Shown here: piece after piece, positions 41,990-53,652 of the stretch
How positions within the stretch are numbered: position 1 is the first letter of the stretch
Layout of the letters: each line of letters starts with the position of its first letter
From: Bremia lactucae
Lineage: Eukaryota; Oomycota; Peronosporomycetes; Peronosporales; Peronosporaceae
DNA length: 64,000 bases
Reading direction: 5' to 3'
Assembly: GCF_004359215.1 (NCBI RefSeq)
Contig: NC_090614.1
Location: 4,265,497 to 4,329,496 of the forward strand
Position numbers and translations under genes: made by a program
The notes under the pieces: generated by a model
The model's input: only the letters and a program-made list of their open reading frames with translations
The model's database searches: none
Told to the model about the DNA's origin: nothing

Positions 41990-43275
41990 GAGGCAGTCAA
42001 AAACACGTCCATTTGGGCGAGCGCGCGTAGACAGGCACAACCGCGTCCCTGATTGCGCATGAAATGCAACGTCAACATTTGTTGGTATTCCTTATGTCTA
42101 ACATTAACACCATTTTGTTCGGTATTGAGGTTTCGACCTCCAAGCGATACGGAGCCTTACATTCGACCAGCACCATTTGTTGGACACATTGCTGAGCTCT
42201 ATATGTAGGCGGGCACGTCGTAATGCGGCCACGCTCTACTTAGACACACACCCTAGCACAGCGAGGAAGCGGTTTAACCAGCTTCTCTTGCGCGCAGTGA
42301 GGTAGTTGTGTGGGCGCGCAAGCGACCTCACCCAACGCACTAAGTACTCCGGTTAACTGTCGTCACGGGAGCGGTAATCCGGCTCCTCGTGCGCACTTAC
42401 CAAGCAGGATGTAGTTTTCAGACTGGTTTATATTTTTAATCATATTAAATACAAGTACCTATTTTTACCAATCGAAATGTCATCTCTATAGATAACAATA
42501 TGTATTGCGAGCGTATCTTTCTAGATACCTCGCGTAACGGATGACGCTAGGCGTCATCCCTCGTAATGTGAATGCACCGATGTGCATCACATACACAAGG
42601 GTTGGTCACAAATGTGCACCACACCCGAGTGCTGGGTCTAGTTACTATAATTTAGTAATTGACCATCCCCTTAAGTACACCAAGTGTACTTAACGGGAAC
42701 TGTGTTACATTCGGGCAACTTTAGCCCGTTACACTCTAGGCACGTTTTTTAAATTGTTATGACATAGGCGGCCAATATACTAATGGCATAAGGCCTTTCG
42801 GTGCGCGTTCTCTTTTAGCAACGCCAAATAGGCAGCCTCCGCATGTATAATTAGCTGTACTCGAAATAGCGGGACCAAGCCGGGCACATTCTTAGACTCG
42901 GCTTTGATATTGTCGATTACCAGATCAGGAGCAAGCTTGGTATGAGCGAGCGTAAATTTTTATGCATACGCCAACAGCTGACGCTTACCTAAATGTAGCG
43001 ATAGTGTGAACGACTATCAGTAGACAGCGAAGGCCTACATGATACCTGCATCTTCCTACGATGTTCCGCTATAAAAATATGCTGCAGCGAGTGTATGCTC
43101 GAGATTTTGCTCGACCTCTAAAATGAAGATTGCGTGGGCTAAAATTGAAGCTTCATTGTAAGGGTGGTCGATTTGGTCATTTTCGCCTCGCGAACCAGAT
43201 GCGAAGATTTTCATTGATCTTCCTATCCGACGAATTTAATTAAACCGATGATAGGATTCAATTCAGGCATCAGTA
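41990..43275 (-). repeat. Unknown segment E, left copy (split by a solo LTR)
   Basis: 41990-42203 plus 42734-43275 match, inverted, the continuous stretch 57720-58485. The match ends sharply at GCATCAGTAAA. Its coding content is decayed here (the right copy keeps a 75-codon frame). The remaining 43276-43482 is unexplained low-complexity DNA. Confidence 0.75.
42204..42733 (-). repeat. Solo LTR of family A (530 bp)
   Basis: It matches 1100-1652 along its length in the same orientation, starts TGTAGGCGGG and ends CCCGTTACA on the plus strand, and has no internal element sequence beside it. Flanking pentamers CTATA and CTCTA are a near target-site duplication. The right copy of segment E shows the empty site (TTTATAGG at about 58265). 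Confidence 0.88.
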
Positions 43276-43482
43276 AATCAGCCTGAGCCGGCACGTTGAT
43301 CTTAGTGTAGGCTTTAATCAAGAGCATTCTCATCGACATGCCTCTAACTGAGCGCTTTTCACTGGGATGCCCTGCGTAAACATGTGACGGATTCGCTCAG
43401 GAACAACTTACCATGCATCTTACGCAGTACTCATAATAAGTGTATTTTAATCGGGGGGAATTACCTCAAACGTCGCAAATGA

Positions 43483-43975
43483 ATCTCGCGCTGGAACGGA
43501 GATAGTGTGCAGCACAAGGAACACCTGTTTATTTTACTTAGCTAGCTCTACGTCGTAACTAAGTATACTTACTAAACAATGTAGAGCAATAAGAAACTGT
43601 TTCTTGTCGTCATTATTTTTAATATTGATATCCTTCTATGGCTATTATGGCGGTAGGCTCCGAGCCACGTAGACCTTTATCCAAATGTAAACTAGAATCG
43701 GTTGCCGCACTCGATCTTTACAGCCTTACCAAATATACATCAGCCAAAGGATCATACTTCCCTAAAATTTTACTTAGTTAAATTGTATACCAACTGGCAT
43801 TCTTTCTTAATTTTAATAACGACCTGGCAATAAAATTCAATTTAAATAACTATATAAAATATTCAAAACATAACTACCCTACGTTCTTCCGATCACTTTC
43901 TTAAAATGGACCCGCAGCAGTCGACAATGTTTACAACGTTATCGGAATGGCGCCGGGACCTCTTGTGTGGAATGG
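43483..43975 (+). pseudogene. Duplicated promoter and first codons of the TMEM41-like gene
   Basis: This stretch aligns with 49851-50323: ATCTCGCGCTGG at the left end, the whole AT-rich leader, and the first nine codons (SEWRRDLL versus SDWRRDLQ). The start ATG of the intact gene is TTA here, though an in-frame ATG lies four codons upstream. It is cut off exactly at the left LTR of element C, so no gene product is possible. Confidence 0.85.
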
Positions 43976-44210
43976 GGGTAAATTACGACTGAATTAATTT
44001 AGTTTTACTAACCGATACTTTTGGTTCACTCCTTAAGGTATCGCCTATCCTAAATCTAATTCTTACGAAGTATCATATCTCCTAATTGCGCAAACCTTAT
44101 ACTTGTTTTAATTATGGCGCATATGTAAATTTGAATTAAAGAAAATGAATGGTTCAATAGATGAATCGAAATGAGTGGCCAAGGGCTTAGCGAGTTAACT
44201 GGTCCTGACA
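43976..44210 (-). repeat. 3' LTR of element C (235 bp)
   Basis: Minus strand TGTCAGGACC...CATTCCACA. It aligns with 49601-49850 with clearly visible substitutions and small indels. Confidence 0.85.
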
Positions 44211-44537
44211 TCCTCCCCGATTTGATCTCTCGTTGACGCTGATTGAAGTCGGCGACGAGGTCCTTCCAGTGGGAGACATGGCGAATATTTTTCTCTTTTT
44301 CTTAGCTTGCTTCTTCCTTAGTTTCGCCATGCCATTGTACGAGCCAGTATGGTTAGCGATTGAGTTGGCTTTCTTCAACAGACGTTCAATAACTTGAAAA
44401 TGATCCGCTGTGCCATTATCCACGAATTGTGATGCTTTCGGTATCGGGCGACTTCGAAACCTTTCCGGTGTCGGTTCATACTTGATAGAACATCAACATT
44501 AAAGGTTGGAATAATCCTATTCATAGTTTGTGGTAAC

Positions 44538-47330
44538 TCAAGCTTGCCACATTAGAATTAAACATTTTGATAGTTTCGAATGGTTCCACCTTTCTTGCCG
44601 CAATCTTGGCTCTTGGTGTCCCATATTTTTCGCAGCGTGTTTAAACGATATTTTGCGAGTATCAAGTATAAGTAGATCTCCAACTTTGAATTCGACCTGA
44701 TTTATTCGGCGCTTTTGATCGTAATATTGCTTTTGCGAAGCTTGTGCTATCAACAGATTTCTGCGAGCCTGATCGATGATATTTGCTCGTACTTCGATAA
44801 ACTCTTTTGCGTAAACGTCAATATCCTTTGGTTGACTAGTCCAGCCCAGTGACTTTTGCCATGCAGAGCGTTCCCTTCTTCCCGTATCTATTTCAAAGGA
44901 AGAGTATCCAGTAGATGCACGAACCAGTATAGACGCATACTCTATGCTTCCCAAGTGTTCGGTCCTGTCAGTGCCATGGTAAGATGCTATGCGATTGAGT
45001 GCGTCTTCTACCACAAGGTTCTGGCGCTCGGTCTGTCCATCGGCTTAAGCCCGATAAGCGGTTGTAATACTTAGACGAACACCGATGATCGTCATCAATG
45101 ACTTCGAAAACATGGACGTGAACTTGCTATCTCGGTCACTGATATTAACTGCGGGAATACCATGGTGTCGAATGACAGCATCAAAAAATACTTTTGCTGT
45201 GGTGCATGCATCGTCCTTATCGTGCACTGCTGCATACTTCGTGCGTTTGGAAAACTTATCGACAACAGTTAGGATGGCAAATCCATTGGAAACAGGAAGC
45301 CCTCTTATAAAGTCCATTGATACCACTTGCCAGCAAGCATCCGGTATTGGAATTGGCATAAGTAATACGTTGTTTTTTTGTTAATTATCATGTTTCCGAC
45401 GTGCGCAGGTTTCCCAAGTTTTGACATATTCCTTGACGTTTCTCTGCAACGATTTCCGGTAATACCACTGAGCAACTCGCAAGAATGTTCTGCGATTGCC
45501 CGGCAGAGCAGCTATTGCCGAATTATCATATTTCGATATTACATTCGTTCGCAAGCGGTTGTTGTTGAGCACGCAAAGACGTTTAATGTGCGCAAAAACA
45601 ACAATTTCTCTTGCTTCACAATCAATAAACTTGTTTCGGAGCTTTTCCATGCTTCTTTAGGCAATTCTGGCAAAGCCTTATTGAAGTAGCTTACGAACTT
45701 CTGTTGACAACTCGCCATACGACACTGTCATTAAGGCAGCAACTTGCAGAGTCTCAGCTTCCTCCCGGGGCAGAGTTGGCACCGAGGGCGAACAAAGTAA
45801 ACGTGTACCTCGTTGTTGGCAACTAGAAAATCGCACTTATGAAAGCGGATATTGTCCACGACAGAATCATCAGGCCGGCGCGAAAGCGCATCAGCTACAA
45901 CGTTTAAAGCACCATTAATGTGGTGTATAGTAAACGCGTATTGAGCGAAGGTGGTCAAGTATCGAGCCAACTTCGGCGAGACTGACGGATGATGAAGAAG
46001 CCAAGAGCAGGCGCTATTGCCCATTTTTCTAACCCCTCTTTTATTGCAAATAGATCCTTCTCACGAGCAGGCCAACTAATCTCACGGATTCCAAGTTTCT
46101 TTGAGTAAAACGCTACTGGATGGTCATGTCTATTGATAAATTGCGATAAGTCGCCACCAATGCACGACCCCGATGCATCCGTAGTGAGAACAAACGGGCG
46201 TGAAGAGTTAGGCAAAGTCAGCACAGGTGCAGCTTGTAAGGCAGACTTCAGCCTTACGAGCAAATCCTCTTGTTCTGCATTCAAGACCCATGAAAAATCT
46301 TTCCTAACGAGATGGCTCAACGGCAGAACTATTTGCGCAAACTGATGAATAAAGCGGCGATAATAACAAGCAAGACCAAGAAAACTTTGCGATTCCTTTA
46401 CAGAGGTAAGTGAAGGCCACTTCGCGATTGCTTCCGCCTTTGTTTTCGATAAATAATCCGTCACCAGAAACAGCGTGCCCCAAAAAGCTGACCTCTTGAC
46501 GCGCGAACTTGCACTTACCAATGTGAGCGAAGAGTATTCACTTGCGTAAGACGTCGAACACGATAGCATGAAATAATTGACCCCAGTATTACATTAAAAG
46601 TAATTAATAGCCAATGGTGTCAGGGTTATGAATGTTCAGATAATTTAGAATTTTCAGAAGTACCTTTTTTTGAGACGGAAAAGATGCATGTACCATCCAA
46701 ATATACAACAACGAATGAGAACTTTTCAAAAAGAACACGCATCAAGCGCGACGAAATGCGAGGCATTCCAGCAAGGCCCATCGGCGCAACGCACCACTGA
46801 TATGTCTCATTTGATTTACGAAACGCAGTGTACGTTTTGCTATCCGGATGAATATGCCTCTGATGGTACCCTTGAGCTAAGTCAATGACTGTGAAGTAGC
46901 TCATACCATACATCTTATCGAATAATTTATCGATTCGCGGCAAAGGTATTTTAGGGACGACTGACGTTGAGTTGACGTAACGAAAGCCAATCACCCAACT
47001 GAGCAAAATGTTCGCGTTTCCGGATCGAATCCATTCCGAACGAGATACACCTCGTACCGATCGTTGGGTCATTTTAAGGAATGCCGAAGATGTTTGATAC
47101 CCAAAGCGAGTCTGAAAGCTCGATCTATCCGCATGAAAGGTTCTCATCGACGAACTTCTGTAAAGCCTTTTGTTCAGCTTGTGAAAGTCGAAATGGCGAA
47201 CGATTACTCGGTTGCACACCGGGCTGTATATTGATACCAAACTCCACCGACCGATGAGGAGGCAATGAATTCGGTAACTTTTCTGGGAATACATCTTTAT
47301 AGGAATCGAGTAAAGCCTTCAATCGTTTTC
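44538..47330 (-). pseudogene. RT, RNase H and integrase of element C
   Basis: RT spans about 47330-46570, with YFTVIDLAQGYHQ near 46900 and the catalytic box changed to VVYLDGTCIFS (second Asp lost, about 46700). RNase H lies at 46569-45955 (FVLTTDASGSCIGG and EKDLFAIKEGLEKW). A histidine-poor integrase finger (VKEYVKTWETCARR) is at 45650-45381. The integrase core is at 45359-44538, with VVSMDFIRGLP, NISDRDSKFTS and a GQTERQNLVVEDAL block. Frameshifts near 45370, 45050 and 46570, and several stops. Confidence 0.8.
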
Positions 47331-47783
47331 ACGAGGTTTTGTAAATTCCGACTCTTGATAAATTTTGACACGATAGACTTCTTCAAATTGTGATGTCTTC
47401 AATTTCCTTAAGAAGTCAGCAGAGGAATAATGACCGATTCACAACCTCATCATATGGTATGTCACCACTTTTGAACGAAACTTGATGAGTACGTCAATTA
47501 ATGATTGGCTCGTGCGCAGCACACCAGGGCTTACCCGGAATTACATCATGGCAATTGCTCATTGGCCACTCAATGACCGGAACGTCAGAAATTCGATTAT
47601 CATCAAATGGGCTATTGGCGACTCCTTTCTTCACTTATTTTTGGTGTTATTAGTGCCTTCGAAACGAGTGACTTGAAAGCCATTTCAGGACATGACGCAT
47701 TGCAGCAAACTCGGCTTCACCCCATTGCATGTGGCGCCAGAATCGAGTATCATATTGACAGCACGATCGTCAAGATGACCCTT

Positions 47784-48440
47784 TTAGATGATCAAATCTT
47801 TTCCCGTGAAGGAAGCAAAGTCAGCTTCACATAGTGTGGTGATAGCTTCGTTTGACGCAGTCGCGATGGTTTCTTCTTTAACTGACTCATTCACGAAATA
47901 GTTGGCGTTCGCACGATCGCGACGATATCCGTTGCCGCGATTATTTTGCTGGTTCCTGCGCTTGTAACACTGCTGAATCGTGTGCCCCAGTATTTTGCAG
48001 TATGCACACTTTCGTTTATTTCGACGTCGATTATGGACGCAAGAAGACCTATTAAATGGCCGAGCATTGCCGATTTCCATCGGCTCTGGCTTCTTGTTTA
48101 ATTCTCTGGCCACATTTTGTGGACCAGGACGAGGTTTTGTAGCGTTGTGGTGATGATAAACACCCGAATGTGTGCGTTCAAAATCGAGCGCCACAGTAAT
48201 AGCATCCTACAGTGCGTTTCCCCGTCGATATTGAACTTCTTCTTGAGTTCTTGCTTTAAACCCTCGTTGAAAATAGATGAAATGTCAACTCGAGTCATGT
48301 CCTCAACTTGCGAAATAATGTGTCGAGATTTCGCAATGTAGTCCGTTAAGCCTTTGCAATTGGCTTGTCTCAGCCGATGCAGATCGTCTCGAAGACGTTG
48401 TTGCAGATCCGCAAAGACGAATTGTTTTTTTTTCACTGCT
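47784..48440 (-). pseudogene. gag of element C
   Basis: Two overlapping minus-strand frames: 48436-48098 (a Gag helix region, LRQANCKGLTDYIAKSRHII) and 48194-47784. The second carries a CCHC knuckle CAYCKILGHTIQQC and a preceding PEPMEIGNARP. A frameshift joins them near 48150. 48441-49437 is leader and N-terminal gag sequence without a continuous frame. Confidence 0.75.
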
Positions 48441-49437
48441 AGAGAAAACTCATCGGCTGAGTGAATTTCTTTTTTGATGCAGCAAGAGCCATTGTGCTGC
48501 TGGTCCTCGCAATGAGCTTCCTAGTACGGCAAGTACTTGAGGAGCCTTTGCGTCCTCTTTCCACTTCTTACCGTGCGCAATAAAATATTGCTGTACTTGC
48601 GCGTAATAAAGGCGAACCGACTCTTCGCTTTTTCCGCTTTACGTCGGCATCCTTAGCCCGTCCACCTTAAGCCCACCTATCTTTTAGGAATTAGCGAATG
48701 TTTTGATTAACTCTTGTTGTTGCTGTAGCATGTGCATCATTTGCTGCATTAGCTCGGCGTTTGAGGGTTGCCCATAATGGAAGAAGAATGTGTTCGGAAC
48801 TATAAAAAGACTAGGCTCTTAAGTTGAACCGAAGATCCTTAAAAATGGTGCGCTCGGCTTCTTCTAAAAGCGCGTATACCTCGTGTAACGGAGCTGATAA
48901 GGTGGACTCTTGCTTGGGCAGGCATCCTTTCTCCTTGGTGAGTTGCTTTGCTAAGATCTTTGCAATGCGTCGGGCCTTTTGTAATGCGTCGGGTCTTTTG
49001 TAATGACGCAGGCAAATCGTTCGCAGTCTTTGCAGACTTTTCACCGTACTCAAAGAGGAAAGCCTTACTACAGTAGTATGGAATCTGATTATTAGCTTTT
49101 AGCTTTTTGCTCATAAATCTCAACGACTTTCTTTAGCCATTAAGCGTAATGGGTAAGAGATTCAATCTTATTCCAGATGGATTAACTGTTTCACCGTGTT
49201 AAGCCGGTCCCAACCTCACACAGACTAAGCGACTATATCTGTCAGGCAGACGCTTAGAGTTACAGTGGATACTGAAGCCACACAATCAAAACTGCTACGC
49301 AGCGCTTCCAAAGGAATGGAGCAGTTGACTGCGAGCGGAAATTCCCACGCTACAAGCAGTACGTTACTGGCTGCGAGTGGAATCCCTTACGCTACAAGTA
49401 GTGCTGGGCAATCCAACGCAGTGCAATCCAGCGAAGC

Positions 49438-49578
49438 GCGAACGGACGGCAAAGAAGCGAGCGGACGGCGAAGAAGCGAGCAGACGGCGAAGAAGCGAGT
49501 AGACGGCGAAGAAGCGAGCGGACGGCGAAGAAGCGAGCGGACGGCGAAGAAGCGAGCGGACGGCGAAGAAGCGAGCGG
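49438..49578 (+). repeat. 19-bp minisatellite in the leader of element C
   Basis: Seven full units of GCGAGCGGACGGCGAAGAA (49438-49570) with one to three changes in units 1, 3 and 4, plus a partial eighth. GC-rich against AT-rich surroundings. Confidence 0.95.
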
Positions 49579-49600
49579 AAGACCAACAAGTGGTACCACT

Positions 49601-49850
49601 TGTGAGGAATGAGGGTAAATTACGACTGAATTATTTTTTTTGCTTTACTAGCCGATACTTTTGGCTCATCCTCTAAGGATCGCCTATCCTAAATCTAATT
49701 ATTACTAAGTATCATCTCTCCTTATTGCGCCAACCTTTTTACTTGTTTTTATTATGGCGCATATGTAATTTGAATCAATAGAAAAGGAATGGTATAAAAG
49801 ATAAATCGAAATGAGTGGTCATGGGCTCAGCGAGTTGAATGGTCCTGACA
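49601..49850 (-). repeat. 5' LTR of element C (250 bp)
   Basis: Minus strand TGTCAGGACC...TCATTCCTCACA. It is followed two bases later by a TGGTACCA primer-binding-like site (49598-49591), different from the TGGTAGCA of families A, B and D. Confidence 0.85.
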
Positions 49851-50296
49851 ATCTCGCGCTGGGACGGAGATAGTGTGCGGTACAAGGAACACCTGTTTAT
49901 TTTACTTAGCTAGCACTACGTCGTAACGAAGTATACTTACTAAACAGTGTAGAGCAAATTAGAGACTGTTTCTTGTCGTCGTTATTTTTAATATTCATAT
50001 CCTTCTATGGCTAGTATGAAGGACTTAGACCTTTGTCCATCTGTAAACTAGAATCGGTTGCCGCACTCTATCTCTACAGCCTTACCAAATATACATCAGC
50101 CAAAGGATCATGTTTTCCTAAAATTTTACTTAGTTAAACTGTTTGCTAACTGGCATTCTTTTTTTTAATTAATAACGATCTGGCAATAAAATCCATTCAA
50201 ATAACAAAATAAAAATTTCCAAAAAATAACCTACCCCCCGTTCTTCCGAACACTTTCTTGAACAGGATCCGCAGCAGTCGACAAAGTTTAGCAACG
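49851..50296 (+). promoter_or_regulatory. 5' flank and leader of the TMEM41-like gene
   Basis: About 445 bp between element C and the start codon. The same stretch is repeated at 43483-43960. It ends in CACTTTCTTGAAC, a weak initiator-like string about 35 nt before the ATG. Confidence 0.5.
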
Positions 50297-51055
50297 ATGT
50301 CGGACTGGCGCCGTGATCTTCAGCTCGTGGGCGTCGTTTTCATAGTCACCACGGCGCTATTAGGCGTGATGTTGCACTCGCTGGTAATCTCGACGCTCAC
50401 AGACACCGAGTGGCTCGCGCTTCGACTGCCTACAACGCTCGAGGCAGCTCAAGAGCTAGGCAAGACCCTTCAGAGCTTCTCCGAGCGCCAACGAGGTTCA
50501 CTTTTGCTCGCACACATGGGCTGCTATCTATACCTGCAAACATTTGCGATTCCGGGCACCGTATTTTTCAATCTATTGGGCGGCGCGTTGTTTGGGATGA
50601 CGCTGGGATTTCCTCTGTGCTTGGCTAACAACACACTGGGATCGGTCTTTATGTTTCTCCTTTCGCGGCGTTTTGGCTACCGCGTCGTCACGCACTTTTT
50701 TCCGCAAAAACTCGATCGCTTAAGAAGTATATTGGACGCACATCGCGACGAAATGGCGCTGAATATGATATTCCTGCGCGTATTTCCATTCACCCCCAAT
50801 TGGTTTATTAACATGGCGTCGCCCCACTTGGCCATTCCGCTAGGCCAATTTACGTTAGGCCCGCTATTTGGGCTCGTTCCGTACAATTTCCTGAGCTGCA
50901 AAGCTGGGCTTATTCTGCGCGAGCTACGATCGCGTGGAGACATTATTGATAGCGCCACGACGATGCAGCTTATAGTGGTTGCTATCGTAGGTGGCCTTGT
51001 GCTCCCAAGACTAAAGAGGCGTTTTGCCACGACCACTGGTACCAAGCATGATTAA
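50297..51055 (+). CDS. TMEM41/VTT-domain membrane protein (DedA-like)
   Basis: A 252-residue intronless gene. The first span is LVGVVFIVTTALLGVMLHSL. After a loop comes the VTT (SNARE-associated/DedA) domain: FAIPGTVFFNLLGGALFG with the re-entrant helix, LANNTLGSVFMFLLSRRFG, RVFPFTPNWFINMASPHL and GPLFGLVPYNFLSCKAG. A terminal span VVAIVGGLVLP and a short basic tail (KRRFATTTGTKHD) close it. Family knowledge: TMEM41B and VMP1 are ER lipid scramblases needed for autophagosome and lipid-droplet formation; TMEM41A is closely related. The frame is open upstream to a TTG at 50258; ATG 50297 is the start. The gene looks intact although element C ends only 446 bp upstream. Confidence 0.9.
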   Translation: MSDWRRDLQLVGVVFIVTTALLGVMLHSLVISTLTDTEWLALRLPTTLEAAQELGKTLQSFSERQRGSLLLAHMGCYLYLQTFAIPGTVFFNLLGGALFGMTLGFPLCLANNTLGSVFMFLLSRRFGYRVVTHFFPQKLDRLRSILDAHRDEMALNMIFLRVFPFTPNWFINMASPHLAIPLGQFTLGPLFGLVPYNFLSCKAGLILRELRSRGDIIDSATTMQLIVVAIVGGLVLPRLKRRFATTTGTKHD

Positions 51056-52669
51056 ATTGAGTGTTTAAATTACGTTTGTCTTGTCCAAGTTTTTGCTGAA
51101 TTGAGTAAGTTTCAGATAATTAAAAAAATCTAAAAGCTATCATTCAGCGTGTATCAAACGCACTATTTTTTTTTTTGTTCGTCGGGACCAAGCTAGACAA
51201 AATAAATGTCAGAGATACTTCTTATTCATTCGACGCCAGGCCAATTAGGTCTGCAGAGCTCTTATTGGGTTTGACTATCACAAGGTGCGTAATTAGATCC
51301 CGAATTTTCAGTATTTAAAATGCTAGACACGGGCGGATTTTAATTTTTTTCTGACAGACTGTAATCGTGAAGGTCTTCTTTCGTTGGAATGGATATGCAA
51401 ATCTTTTAGATTATTATTAGAGTATACAATTATACGAGTAGTCTGCGCTGGTGCTCCCTCGCACTGCAGCAGCAATTTTCAATTATTTTGTTTGGCGGGA
51501 GTTGTTATACCTTTTAACGATTACTTTCAAACAGAAAAAAAGTTATCGCGATTACAACTTAAGATTCTGGAATGTGATGCTAAAAATTAATGGCTAGAAC
51601 ACTGCGATGTAAGAAATAGCTAATTAATTTCAAGGGAAAGCACAATATCGTTCAAGCTAATGCGAGGTTTAAATCAAGCTGTCGACGTCCTAACTGCAAT
51701 AAGCCACGAAAATGCAGGCTGTTTTCCGTATCAAAACAAAAGCAGCCGACCGGCCGTGATGGCAAAAGGTGGTTCTACCAAGAGAATTCAAGGTGCCTTC
51801 CTCTAATATTTTAAGCGCAAATAGGTTTTCATCCGACTTCTATACAAACACGTAAAAACTCGCGGTACTCAAAAGTGATTAGCAAGCAACTTAACGATTT
51901 AGAGGTATGCCAGCGTCGACGTCCTGTCATGTAAAAAGACGCATTCTTCACATTGCCGTATTAAGACGCAATTTTTTTTGCGAAGTCTTCGGGGCCGTGT
52001 AGGAGTCACTTAGCTTGCTCATCACCAAATAAAAAAATGCTCTTCGATCAATCGCTGCAAACTTTCATGTTCCTCGCGAAACAAACTTTTGCGCAATATT
52101 GGACGCATATTCCCAAAAACAGTTTATTATTTGCGACTGAACTTCATTGCAATGTGCGCTCATGAATGTGTTGGAGGTCTCCGCATTGCATAATTCAGAG
52201 GAGTGCTATTATGTAAGGCACGAAAATATTCTAGATCGTGTTTTTCTGTCACATGCAACAGGCTTTCTAGCTACTGGTAGCGTTAAAGACTTGCATTGGC
52301 CTTGTATGCAAATTGCCTGAGGTCACTTTAGGTTTTCCGACACTATTTAAATAACTCATGTTACAGCTCTCCCGTGACCTCAAGAGCAAACGGTTGTATC
52401 AGACGATGTACTGTATGTACAGTATTATTTACGCTACTTTTTTTTTGCAGTTTCCATTTTGAGGTTGTCAAGGATGTAAGAAACTATTTTAAATTTTAAA
52501 TTTGAGCTATTATGGAGTATTAAGCGGCTAAAAAAGCATCTTCGGCTACTATTGCTTGTCAGCTTGAAAATAAAAAAAGTTTTGAAGCAATAATGGACTA
52601 CGTACCTAATATCACGCTGTACAAGAAATGACTCAAAACCAATAAAAACAACACTCTTCGCCTTGCGTC
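51056..52669. other. Gene-free AT-rich interval
   Basis: 1.6 kb without a supported gene. The ORF 51384-51590 is short and has no family features. I recognise no transposon remnant here. Confidence 0.45.
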
Positions 52670-53290
52670 ATGGCCTTCATGTCGGTAGCTCGTCAGGCAC
52701 GCGCCACTTCTCGATTCCTCTATTCCCGTATGCGCGTTTGTCCTCTTGTAGCTAATGAGCAATTCTTGCAGCGAACGAAGTGGCAGCGCTTGCCCTGTGC
52801 GATGGAGTCTCCGATCCTATCGACTCGAGTAGGCTTTTTGCGAACAAAGGTGAGCGAGCGTGTGGTCCTGCCAGAAGAGAACGAAATTGAACCTACGCTA
52901 GCATTTGACGACAGTGAAATGACAATTGAAGATGCTTCGATTGAAAACTTGCTGAAAGAGCTCAATGAAGTTTTTGAAATTATTGCTGCTGTGCCACTGA
53001 TGGATGAAGAGGAGTATGGGGAAGTGCGCCAACACTTTGAGAGTGGCAGTGGTCTTGATGAGATTGATGAACGTGGGTATAATATTAAAGCTGGGACGCA
53101 TAAGATTTGGAAGGGTGAGCGCGACCTTACAAAGATTGTTGAGGGATTGGATACCGATTCGGCCCAGATTCTGCAGCGTATCCTGCTCCACACGCTTAAT
53201 ATTGAGAGAAAAGTGCGTGAGATGCTCTCGAATGGTGGAGTTGATCCCGATGACAAAGATGAGTTGCAAGAAGACAATCAGGTCATTTGA
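52670..53290 (+). CDS. TCAIM-like protein lacking the N-terminal domain
   Basis: A 206-residue intronless gene, paralogous to its downstream neighbour. It shares the presequence-like N-terminus (MAFMSVARQARATSRFLYSR), the FLRTKVSERV linker and the C-terminal domain: IENLLKELNEVFEIIAAVP, ESGSGLDEIDERGYNIKAGT and LDTDSAQILQRILLHTLNIE. The roughly 130-residue DnaJ-like/DUF4460 domain between linker and C-terminal domain is missing, with no trace of a frameshift. A mitochondrial location is likely. The function is unknown; the acidic tail (PDDKDELQEDN) is specific to this copy. Confidence 0.75.
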   Translation: MAFMSVARQARATSRFLYSRMRVCPLVANEQFLQRTKWQRLPCAMESPILSTRVGFLRTKVSERVVLPEENEIEPTLAFDDSEMTIEDASIENLLKELNEVFEIIAAVPLMDEEEYGEVRQHFESGSGLDEIDERGYNIKAGTHKIWKGERDLTKIVEGLDTDSAQILQRILLHTLNIERKVREMLSNGGVDPDDKDELQEDNQVI

Positions 53291-53652
53291 GATTGTCCGT
53301 TAAAAAAGAAGTCATCTCGACACCATCAAGGTATTGCGGAGATCTTGGTCGAGCCCGCGTGCTTTGCTTTTGCTCTTAACTTTTGATTCGACACAGGCAA
53401 TCAAGACGTCTAAGTCCCGTATAAATGATGTACGTATACTTGCACCATTGATAAATTCTCCTTATCTTATGTTAGAAATAAAGAACGATTGTAAGAATAC
53501 CTCGCCGTAAAATGCACAAGAAAATGGGCAACATGTAATTTCAGGCATGACCCGAATTTGTGCTCATTACGAAAAACGCATATTTTGCTCTCAAAAAAAG
53601 TGATAAATAATTTTATTCATTCTTGCCTTCAGGGCTCTGAAAAGCGGTGGTA
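53291..53652. other. Spacer between the TCAIM-like paralogues
   Basis: No ORF; it must hold the promoter of the second paralogue (a TTCATTCTTGCCTTC string near 53617 is a weak initiator candidate). Confidence 0.4.

Larger units (their letters stand above)
43976..49850 (-). mobile_element. Ty3/gypsy element C, nearly complete, inverted, decayed
   Basis: LTRs at 43976-44210 and 49601-49850 enclose, on the minus strand, a leader with a minisatellite, gag, protease, RT, RNase H and integrase. A polypurine tract (GGGGAGGA) sits directly before the 3' LTR at 44211-44220. Stops and frameshifts break every domain. The bases flanking the two LTRs (TCTTG and ATCTC) are not a target-site duplication. 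Confidence 0.85.
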
